Positions 1 through 5,565 of a stretch of DNA of 5,565 bases are shown in pieces; within the stretch, counting starts at the first letter, position 1, and each line of letters opens with the position of its first letter. The stretch spans positions 1 through 5,565 of the forward strand of contig JAQTYP010000259.1 of the NCBI GenBank assembly GCA_028688235.1. The letters run 5' to 3'. A program made the position numbers and the translations under genes. This DNA comes from Methylomonas sp. (GTDB lineage Bacteria; Pseudomonadota; Gammaproteobacteria; Methylococcales; Methylomonadaceae). The notes below the pieces were generated by a model that was given only the letters and a program-made list of their open reading frames with translations, was not told the DNA's origin and did not search any database.

Positions 1-1
1 T

Positions 2-682
2 ACCGAATTTCCCGTCGATCCCGGTATTCAATCCAATTATATGCACGGCCATGCCGATTATAACTGCGACGGCATATTGAGTTCCTATAATGGCGATGTG
101 GCGGCTAGTTCGTGTGCCGATTCCGGCGGTACAAAACTGCAGGTCATGCCCGCGCAGGAAATTATCAGTTATCTCGATCCGTCGGCGTCTTGGGCGGCGG
201 GGGCGATGATTTCCAATCACGACGATTTGGCCAAATGGATGAAAGCCTATGTGGATGGCGAGTTGATCAACAATAAAACGTTGCAAAGTCAGATGCTTGG
301 CGATTGCTTGCCTTCAGCCCCCGATTACGGCGCCTCCTATTGCCTGGGCGTGGTCAAAATAGCCTGGCCGTTCGATTCGTCCTTTACCGTTAACGATCCG
401 CAAAATAACGATCTGAAAAAATTGTGGTACGGTCATTTAGGCCAAATCAACGGCTACGACAATGCGGTATTCCGCAATGCCAGTAAAAACATTACCATCG
501 GGATGACCAACAACAATTATTTTATTTCCACCGATCCCATGGTCGGTACCGGTATCTTGATTTTTGAATTGCTGAATATCGTCGATCCTCAACCTGCACA
601 ACTCGCTCAAATGGCATCGGCTTATAAAACGCAATACAAAACGTTAAAGCCGTTGAATCCCCAGGACTTGGGCGGCCAATAA
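2..682 (+). CDS. Serine hydrolase, beta-lactamase / DD-carboxypeptidase (S12) family, C-terminal part
   Basis: The frame is open from the left edge, so the gene begins before the window. The first ATG (41) is internal, and 226 residues are visible up to the TAA at 680-682. Two stretches place it in the penicillin-binding-like serine hydrolase superfamily. The first is WAAGAMISNHDDLAKWM (from nt 191), the usual 'aGgl.S...DlakW' helix after the active-site region. The second is YGHLGQINGYDN (from nt 428), whose H-L-G (434-442) sits where S12 enzymes carry the HxG/KTG triad on the beta-3 strand. The nucleophile SxxK motif and the YxN motif would lie upstream and are not seen. Four cysteines (visible residues 22, 38, 102, 114) would suit disulfides in an exported protein, so a periplasmic location is likely; any signal peptide would be outside the window. 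Members of this family include DD-carboxypeptidases, esterases and class C beta-lactamases, and the substrate cannot be decided here. GC is lower than in the next gene. Confidence 0.85.
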   Translation, partial: TEFPVDPGIQSNYMHGHADYNCDGILSSYNGDVAASSCADSGGTKLQVMPAQEIISYLDPSASWAAGAMISNHDDLAKWMKAYVDGELINNKTLQSQMLGDCLPSAPDYGASYCLGVVKIAWPFDSSFTVNDPQNNDLKKLWYGHLGQINGYDNAVFRNASKNITIGMTNNNYFISTDPMVGTGILIFELLNIVDPQPAQLAQMASAYKTQYKTLKPLNPQDLGGQ

Positions 683-697
683 TCAACCTTATCCATT

Positions 698-723
698 GAG
701 GCGGAAGCGCTGGTTTTCGCCTT
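698..723 (+). terminator. Possible weak intrinsic terminator hairpin
   Basis: GGCGGAAG (700-707) can pair with TTTTCGCC (714-721) around a six-base loop. A699-T722 extends the stem to about nine pairs, two of them G-T. It lies 17 bases after the hydrolase stop codon, where a terminator would be expected. No clear T-run follows the stem, so Rho-independent termination would be weak. The hairpin could be a chance structure. Confidence 0.3.
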
Positions 724-752
724 GCTCCGATAGCGTCTTTATTCACTATAAC
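722..752 (+). promoter_or_regulatory. Candidate sigma70-like promoter for the polyketide synthase gene
   Basis: TATAAC at 747-752 matches five of six bases of the -10 consensus. A poor -35 candidate, TTGCTC (722-727), matches only three of six and is separated by a long 19-base spacer. Transcription would begin around 758-760, essentially at the GTG start at 757. If real, this implies a leaderless or nearly leaderless mRNA, in keeping with the lack of a Shine-Dalgarno sequence there. Evidence is weak: the box could be fortuitous and the synthase could be read from farther upstream. Confidence 0.25.
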
Positions 753-756
753 CGCC

Positions 757-2451
757 GTGCAAGAGCTTTTTTTCGATAATCTCGTCCAACTGTTCCGGCA
801 TAGAGCCGAGCATACGCCCGACCGAACGGCCTATACCTTTCTCAAGGAAGGCATCGTCGAAGAAGGATGTCTCAGTTATGCCGAGCTAGACCGCAAGGCC
901 AGGGCGGGCGCCGTGGTGATCCGCCGCTATGCGCCCGAAAACGGCCGGGTTTTGTTGTTGTATCCGCCCGGCATCGATTTCATGGTCGGTTTTGCCGCTT
1001 GTTTGTATGCGGGCGCCATTGCAATTCCGGCGCCGCCGCCGGATACCGTGCGCCTGAAAAGAACCTTGCCCCGGCTGAAAACCATCGCCAAGGATGCCCA
1101 GGCCAGTCTGGTGTTAAGCAGCGGCGAGTTGATAGACTCGGTCAAACAAAACTCGGCCAGTGTTTCGCAAGCGGCGATGGAGGCGTTTGCCGTCGAGCAT
1201 TGGCTGGATTTCCGCGGCTTGGACGATGCGTCGGCCGACGACTGGCACATGCCGGCGTTAACGCCCAATCATCTCGCTTATCTGCAATATACTTCCGGCT
1301 CTACGGCAAGCCCCAAGGGGGTGATGATGAGTCATGGCAATTTGATCCATCATCTGGCGCAAATTCAGCAAGCCTGGGCTTACGATCAACATAGCGCCAG
1401 CGTCACCTGGATGCCGTATTTCCACGATTACGGCTTGGTCGACGGATTGTTGGAACCCTTGTTTACCGGCATTCCCTGTTACATCCTGTCGCCGTTGACC
1501 TTTTTAAAGCGGCCTTTACGCTGGCTGGCGGCTATTTCCAAATACCGCGCCACCCACACTCAGGCCCCCAACTTTGCTTATGCCTATTGTCTGGAAAAAA
1601 TCACAGACGACCAGCTCGAAGAACTCGATTTGAGCTGCCTGAAAGTGGCCAGCAACGGCGCCGAACCGGTACGCAAGGAAACGGTGGAAGCCTTCAGCCG
1701 GCGTTTTGCTGTCTGCGGTTTTCGCCCGGAATGTTTGTATCCGGCTTATGGACTGGCCGAGGCAACCTTGCTGGTTGCGACCAAATCCCATGGCGTTACG
1801 CCCGCCTATTACCAGCTTTCCACCGAACAACGCCAGGACAACAGCATTCAAGGTGCCGTGGTCAGTTGCGGCCCGGCAATCGGCGTTACCGAAGTCAGAA
1901 TCGTCGAGCCGGATACTTTTACTGTGCGCAGGGACGACGAAATCGGCGAAGTCTGGGTCAAGGATGCCGGCGTTGCCCAAGGCTATTGGCAAAACGAGCA
2001 GGCCAGCAGCGAAACCTTTCAAGCCCGCACCGCAGACGGCGCCGGCCCCTACCTGCGCACCGGCGATTTGGGCTTTTTACGCGGCGGCGAGTTGTATATC
2101 ACCGGCCGCTTGAAAGACTTGATCATCATAGCCGGTGTTAACCATTATCCGCAGGATATAGAATGGACGGTGATTCAGTCGCATCCGGCGCTACGCCCCG
2201 AACACGCGGCGGCGTTCTCGGTCACCGAGCAAGATCAGGAACGTTTGGTCGTGGTTGTCGAACTGAACCAAACCGTCGACGATGTGCAGCCGGTGATGCA
2301 GGCGATACGAGCGGCCCTGGCCGAAGTGCATGAAATCGAAGTGTATGCGCTAGTTCTGCTGAAGAAAGGCGCCATCCTCAAAACCTCCAGCGGCAAGCTG
2401 CAACGGCAGGCGTGTAAAAATGCCTTCTTGGAAAATCGCCTCGACAGCCAC
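757..2451 (+). other. Domain: fatty acyl-AMP ligase (FAAL), loading domain
   Basis: Residues 1-565 of the synthase. Adenylate-forming core motifs are present: YTSGSTASPKGV (178-189, ATP-binding loop), WMPYFHDYGLV (218-228), YPAYGLAEAT (328-337), YLRTGDLGF (432-440), GRLKDL (450-455) and the C-terminal TSSGKLQR with Lys547. Several features point to FAAL rather than a CoA ligase or an NRPS adenylation domain. These are the RPLRWLAAIS...APNFAYAYC stretch (about 253-278, the region of the FAAL-specific insertion), NGAEPVR (about 300-306) and GVNHYPQDIE (460-469). FAALs make acyl-AMP and hand the acyl group to an ACP rather than to free CoA; here that ACP follows directly. Chain length cannot be read from the sequence by eye. 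Confidence 0.93.
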
Positions 2452-5400
2452 GCCTTATGGCGGCAAGCTCAGGCTGCGCAAAACCATGCGATGGATCAGC
2501 AGTCGCTGGCGGCCTGGTTGGTGGCCAAGCTTGCCGTAGCCTTATCCATTCCCGCCGAAGACATCGACGTCGATCAGGTGTTTTCCACCTATGGCCTGTC
2601 TTCGCGGCTGGCGGTCAGTCTGGTCGGCGAACTGGAAGATTTTCTGGCGGCAAAGGGCAGGGCGCTGGAGTTGTCGCCAACCTTGTTGTGGCAATACCCG
2701 ACGGTGGCCACTTTGGCCGCTTTCGTCGAAGCCCAATGGCATAGCCCAGAGAAAACATCGCGCGCGACTTCGGACCGTTACCGCCACGCGTCGCAGGCGC
2801 CGATTGCCGTGGTCGGCATGGGTTGCCGCTTTCCCGATGCCGATAATCCGGACGAGTTTTGGCGCTTGCTGGCCGAAGGCCGCGACGCCGTCAAAGACAT
2901 ACCGGCCCAACGTTGGCCGTCGGATAGCTATCCCCGAATCACTACCCACCGCGCCGCTTTGTTGAACGGCGTCGATTTGTTCGATGCCGAGTTTTTCGGC
3001 ATCGCCGACAAAGAAGCCGACGCGATGGATCCGCAGCAGCGGTTGGTGCTGGAAGTGGCCTACCAGGCCCTGGAAAATGCCGGCATCGCGCCGGAAAGCT
3101 TGGCGCAATCGGATACCGGCGTATTCGTCGGCATCAGCACCGATGATTACGCCGCCTGGCAATTCGGCGCGGAAGATGCCATCGATGCCTATGCCAGTAC
3201 CGGCAAAACCTTCTGCATTGCCGCCAACCGTTTGTCTTATCTGTTGGATTTGCGCGGCCCCAGTCTGGCGATCGATACCGCCTGTTCGTCGTCGCTGGTG
3301 GCCGTGCATCAGGCTTGCCAGAGTTTGCGCGAGCAGGAATGTTCGCTGGCCTTGGCCGGCGGCGTCAATGTGGTGTTGTCGCCGCAACTGATGATTGCGC
3401 TATCGTCGGCGAATATGCTGTCGCCGCAGGGACACTGCAAAACCTTTGCCGCCGACGCCGACGGCTACGTGCGCGGGGAAGGTTGCGGCATGGTGGTGCT
3501 GAAACGCTTGGCCGATGCCGAACGCGACGGCGATACCGTTTTGGCGGTGATCCGGGGCTCGGCCGTCAATCAGGACGGCCGCAGCAATGGCCTGACCGCG
3601 CCGAATTCGAACGCCCAGCAAAACGTGCTGAAAAAAGCCCTGGCCAATGCCGGTATCGACGCGGAAGCGGTCAGCTATATCGAAGCGCACGGTACCGGAA
3701 CGCCTTTAGGCGATCCCATCGAAATGGACGCCTTGCTGAGTGTGTTCGGGCAGGCGCCGAATTTGCACGTCGGTTCGGTAAAAACCAATATCGGCCATCT
3801 GGAAGCCGCCGCCGGTATTGCTGGCTTGATGAAAGTGATCTTGTCGCTGCGCCATAAAACCTTGCCGGCGCATCTGCACTGCCAAACGCTCAATCCGCTG
3901 ATCAAATTGGCCGGCACCGGCTTCGCCATTCCCGCCGACACCCGGCCATGGCTGGCCGAACGGCGCATTGCCGGCGTCAGCTCGTTCGGTTTTGGCGGCA
4001 CCAACGCCCATATCGTGGTGGCGGAAGCGGAGGCGGGCAGGGCGGTGCAAAGTGATAGCCGCCAAGCGCCGCAACTGCTGGCCGTTTCAGCCAAAAGCGC
4101 CGAGGCGCTGCAAGCCTTGCTGCTGGGTTACGCCGATTTCGCCAACGCCAATCCGCTCCTGAATATCGCCGATTTATGCTACAGCGCGGCGGTGAGTCGT
4201 AGCGATTTCGCCTTTCGGGCGGCGATGCTTGCCGATACGCCGGCCGGGCTGGCGGCGGCCTTGCGTGACGAAGCCGGAAACGCCTTTACCTCGGTTGGCA
4301 AAACCGTGCGCAAAATCGCCTTCCTGTGTACCGGCCAAGGCGCTCAATTCCGGCAAATGGGCCTGCAACTCTATCGAAGCGAGCCGGTATTCGCGGCGGC
4401 CATGGATCACTGTCAACAGTTGTTGAGCAGCGAACTGGAGCAACCCTTAACCGAGGTGATGTTTAGCGACGACGACCGCTTATTGAACCAAACGGCTTAT
4501 ACCCAGCCGGCTTTGTTTTCGCTGCAATACGCCTTGGCCAAGCTTTGGCAAAGTTGGGGCGTTACGCCGGATATTTTGCTCGGCCATAGCGTCGGCGAAT
4601 ATGCGGTGGCCTGTCTGGCCGGCGTATTCGAACTGGCCGATGCGATCAAACTGATCGCCGCTCGCGGCCGCTTGATGCAAGCGCTGCCGGCGGGCGGCGG
4701 CATGGCGGCGGTGTTTGCCGGCGTCGATGCGGTCGAAGCCGCCATCGCTCAAGCGGCGGGGCGAGTGGTGATTGCCGGCTTCAACAGTCCCCGCCTGCAA
4801 GTCGTTTCCGGCGACAACGCGGCGGTGGCGTCGGTATGCGAGAGCTTGCGCAAGCAAGGCATCAATTCTCAGCCGTTGACGGTATCGCACGCCTTTCATT
4901 CGCCGTTGATGCAAGACATGCTCGAAGCGTTTGCCGAGGTCGCCAAAACCTGCCGCTATGGCCAAGCCAACATCGCCATCGTTTCCAGCCTGACCGGCAA
5001 GCGCGTCGATGCGGACATGAGCTGCGCCGATTATTGGGTGAAGCATATTATCGAACCGGTGCGTTTCTCGTCCGCCGTCGCTACCTTGTTGGCGGAGAAC
5101 TGCGCTATCGCCATCGAGATAGGCCCGCAGCCGCATGCGTCGGCGATGGCGCAACAATCGGCCGGCGCGGACGCCGTGCAATGGTTGCCCAGTTTGAAAC
5201 GAGGCGCCAACGACAGCGAGGTGATGCTGGCCGCCGTGGCCCGGCTCTATCGCCAAGGTGTTCACATCGATTGGCATGGCATGTACAGTCCGCGGGCCCG
5301 GCAACGGCTGTACGGTTTGCCGAATTACCCGTTTCAACGCCAACGCTACTGGCTGGATACCCAACCGCTGTTCGCCAAAGCGGCTGCCGTCCAGGCAGGA

Positions 5401-5565
5401 TCGTGGCCGGCGATGTTGGATCGCTTGCTTGATTCGCCGCAACGCTATTACCAATGGCATTGGCAAGCGCTCGCGCAAGCGTCCGCAACCGGCATGGAAT
5501 CGCATGACTGGTTGATTTTTGCCGACAGCGGCGGGTTTGCGGCCCGGATGTCGGCCGCGTTGACG
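757..5565 (+). CDS. Modular type I polyketide synthase starting with a fatty acyl-AMP ligase: FAAL-ACP-KS-AT-(KR...), 3' end beyond window
   Basis: One frame runs without a stop for 1603 codons and is still open at the right edge. The cytoplasmic multidomain enzyme should activate a free fatty acid, load it on its own carrier domain and extend it with malonyl units. Approximate domains are FAAL 1-565, ACP 583-661, KS 681-1090, KS-AT linker 1091-1184, AT 1185-1475, post-AT linker to about 1533, and the start of a ketoreductase structural subdomain from about 1560. All catalytic residues expected in the visible domains are present: FAAL P-loop 178-189 and Lys547; ACP Ser616; KS Cys843, His978, His1014; AT Ser1278 with HAFH 1378-1381. 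The GTG at 757 is chosen because an in-frame TGA lies at 697-699, no other ATG/GTG/TTG comes between, and residues 6-26 align with the usual FAAL N-terminus (FDNLVQLFRHRAEHTPDRTAY region). No Shine-Dalgarno is seen before it. The order matches the front of cyanobacterial olefin synthase and of FAAL-initiated lipopeptide or lipid synthases. The final product is not determined here. Confidence 0.97.
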   Translation, partial: MQELFFDNLVQLFRHRAEHTPDRTAYTFLKEGIVEEGCLSYAELDRKARAGAVVIRRYAPENGRVLLLYPPGIDFMVGFAACLYAGAIAIPAPPPDTVRLKRTLPRLKTIAKDAQASLVLSSGELIDSVKQNSASVSQAAMEAFAVEHWLDFRGLDDASADDWHMPALTPNHLAYLQYTSGSTASPKGVMMSHGNLIHHLAQIQQAWAYDQHSASVTWMPYFHDYGLVDGLLEPLFTGIPCYILSPLTFLKRPLRWLAAISKYRATHTQAPNFAYAYCLEKITDDQLEELDLSCLKVASNGAEPVRKETVEAFSRRFAVCGFRPECLYPAYGLAEATLLVATKSHGVTPAYYQLSTEQRQDNSIQGAVVSCGPAIGVTEVRIVEPDTFTVRRDDEIGEVWVKDAGVAQGYWQNEQASSETFQARTADGAGPYLRTGDLGFLRGGELYITGRLKDLIIIAGVNHYPQDIEWTVIQSHPALRPEHAAAFSVTEQDQERLVVVVELNQTVDDVQPVMQAIRAALAEVHEIEVYALVLLKKGAILKTSSGKLQRQACKNAFLENRLDSHALWRQAQAAQNHAMDQQSLAAWLVAKLAVALSIPAEDIDVDQVFSTYGLSSRLAVSLVGELEDFLAAKGRALELSPTLLWQYPTVATLAAFVEAQWHSPEKTSRATSDRYRHASQAPIAVVGMGCRFPDADNPDEFWRLLAEGRDAVKDIPAQRWPSDSYPRITTHRAALLNGVDLFDAEFFGIADKEADAMDPQQRLVLEVAYQALENAGIAPESLAQSDTGVFVGISTDDYAAWQFGAEDAIDAYASTGKTFCIAANRLSYLLDLRGPSLAIDTACSSSLVAVHQACQSLREQECSLALAGGVNVVLSPQLMIALSSANMLSPQGHCKTFAADADGYVRGEGCGMVVLKRLADAERDGDTVLAVIRGSAVNQDGRSNGLTAPNSNAQQNVLKKALANAGIDAEAVSYIEAHGTGTPLGDPIEMDALLSVFGQAPNLHVGSVKTNIGHLEAAAGIAGLMKVILSLRHKTLPAHLHCQTLNPLIKLAGTGFAIPADTRPWLAERRIAGVSSFGFGGTNAHIVVAEAEAGRAVQSDSRQAPQLLAVSAKSAEALQALLLGYADFANANPLLNIADLCYSAAVSRSDFAFRAAMLADTPAGLAAALRDEAGNAFTSVGKTVRKIAFLCTGQGAQFRQMGLQLYRSEPVFAAAMDHCQQLLSSELEQPLTEVMFSDDDRLLNQTAYTQPALFSLQYALAKLWQSWGVTPDILLGHSVGEYAVACLAGVFELADAIKLIAARGRLMQALPAGGGMAAVFAGVDAVEAAIAQAAGRVVIAGFNSPRLQVVSGDNAAVASVCESLRKQGINSQPLTVSHAFHSPLMQDMLEAFAEVAKTCRYGQANIAIVSSLTGKRVDADMSCADYWVKHIIEPVRFSSAVATLLAENCAIAIEIGPQPHASAMAQQSAGADAVQWLPSLKRGANDSEVMLAAVARLYRQGVHIDWHGMYSPRARQRLYGLPNYPFQRQRYWLDTQPLFAKAAAVQAGSWPAMLDRLLDSPQRYYQWHWQALAQASATGMESHDWLIFADSGGFAARMSAALT
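2503..2739 (+). other. Domain: acyl carrier protein (phosphopantetheine site Ser616)
   Basis: Residues 583-661. The stretch from IPAEDIDVDQVFSTYGLSS to SLVGELEDFL and the later LSPTLLWQYPTV is typical of the carrier domain fused behind FAALs. By alignment, the phosphopantetheine is carried by Ser616 (nt 2602-2604) in G-L-S-S. The residue before it is Ser615 rather than the Asp of the classical DS motif. The helix after it (R-L-A-V-S-L) is normal. The domain should receive the acyl group from the FAAL and present it to the following KS. Confidence 0.92.
2797..4026 (+). other. Domain: beta-ketoacyl synthase (KS), extending type
   Basis: Residues 681-1090, beginning at APIAVVGMGCRFP. The full Cys-His-His triad is present: Cys843 in DTACSSSLVAVH (nt 3283-3285), His978 in EAHGTGTPLGDP and His1014 in KTNIGHLEAAAG. 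VNQDGRSNGLTAPN and the closing GVSSFGFGGTNAH (1073-1085) are standard for modular type I KS domains. Because the nucleophile is Cys, not Gln, this is an elongating KS and not a decarboxylating loading KS. It should accept the FAAL-loaded fatty acyl chain and join it to malonyl-ACP, presumably on a second ACP downstream. Confidence 0.97.
4309..5181 (+). other. Domain: acyltransferase (AT), malonyl-CoA type
   Basis: Residues 1185-1475. KIAFLCTGQGAQ (1186-1197) opens the domain, the nucleophile Ser1278 lies in GHSVGEY (nt 4588-4590), and Arg1303 in AARGRLMQ is the residue that binds the extender's carboxylate. HAFH at 1378-1381 is the signature of malonyl-specific ATs; methylmalonyl ATs usually have YASH. 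The KS-AT linker precedes it. The post-AT motif LPNYPFQRQRYWL (1521-1533) follows and closes the KS-AT didomain as in canonical cis-AT synthases. Confidence 0.95.
5434..5565 (+). other. Domain start: probable ketoreductase structural subdomain (cut by window end)
   Basis: From about residue 1560, the stretch RYYQWHWQALAQ followed by HDWLIFADSGGFAARMSAAL resembles the first strands of the truncated Rossmann subdomain that precedes catalytic KR domains ('y...W.pl ... wLlfaDsgG'). No dehydratase signature (H-x3-G-x4-P near an HPLLG-like start) occurs in the roughly 30 residues between the post-AT motif and this point. The module would therefore be KS-AT-KR unless a dehydratase comes later. The NADPH-binding and catalytic KR residues lie outside the window. 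Confidence 0.65.

Noticed and set aside
683..756. Small gene, tRNA or riboswitch in the intergenic gap
   Set aside because: The gap is only 74 bases. It holds one short imperfect hairpin and a possible -10 box, with no cloverleaf and no small open frame with a ribosome-binding site.
867..2141. Other + strand frames inside the FAAL region (867-1394, 1587-2141, 1706-2113)
   Set aside because: They are Arg-rich, low-complexity translations in frames different from the continuous FAAL frame, which carries all adenylation motifs. There is no sign of a frameshift that would make them part of a gene.
757..2451. Reading the N-terminal domain as an NRPS adenylation domain or plain acyl-CoA synthetase
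   Set aside because: The APNFAYAYC, NGAEPVR and GVNHYPQDIE signatures and the directly fused ACP are characteristic of FAALs, and no condensation domain is present.
2542..3387. Antisense open frame of 281 codons on the - strand
   Set aside because: It overlaps the ACP and KS, including the antisense of the KS active-site Cys region. Its translation shows no family motif, so it is a shadow of the synthase frame.
4480..5505. Long antisense open frame of 341 codons on the - strand
   Set aside because: It lies wholly opposite the AT and post-AT region, whose + strand frame carries intact catalytic motifs. The antisense protein is rich in Arg/His/Gly with no recognisable domain, as expected of a shadow frame in GC-rich coding DNA.
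1..5565. Insertion sequences, CRISPR arrays, long direct or inverted repeats
   Set aside because: None were seen by eye. GCC/GGC-rich recurrences inside the synthase are codon-use effects of Ala/Gly-rich protein, not repeats.

Overview
The window comes from a bacterial chromosome of moderate-to-high GC. It carries two genes on the + strand, both cut by the window edges. Codon use and protein style suggest a Gram-negative proteobacterium. A gammaproteobacterium such as a methanotroph is a guess from general resemblance, not something the sequence proves.

Layout. Positions 2-682 hold the 3' end of a serine hydrolase of the beta-lactamase / D-alanyl-D-alanine carboxypeptidase (S12) superfamily. 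A 74-base intergenic gap follows (683-756). It contains a modest hairpin that could end the first transcript and a TATAAC box that could start the second. From a GTG at 757 to the end of the window (5565) runs one uninterrupted reading frame of 1603 codons. It is the N-terminal part of a large modular type I polyketide synthase.

The polyketide synthase reads, in order: fatty acyl-AMP ligase (FAAL), acyl carrier protein (ACP), ketosynthase (KS), malonyl-type acyltransferase (AT), post-AT linker, then what looks like the beginning of the ketoreductase structural subdomain. No dehydratase lies between AT and that point. The inferred chemistry is as follows. The FAAL activates a free fatty acid as acyl-AMP and passes it to the phosphopantetheine arm of the adjacent ACP. 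The KS takes the acyl chain and condenses it with a malonyl unit supplied by the AT. The ketoreductase would then give a beta-hydroxyacyl product two carbons longer.

This domain order matches the front half of the cyanobacterial terminal-olefin synthase (Ols: FAAL-ACP-KS-AT-KR-ACP-sulfotransferase-thioesterase). It also matches FAAL-initiated loading modules of lipopeptide and lipid synthases. The part that would tell these apart lies beyond position 5565. The hydrolase upstream has visibly lower GC and shows no clear functional link to the synthase.
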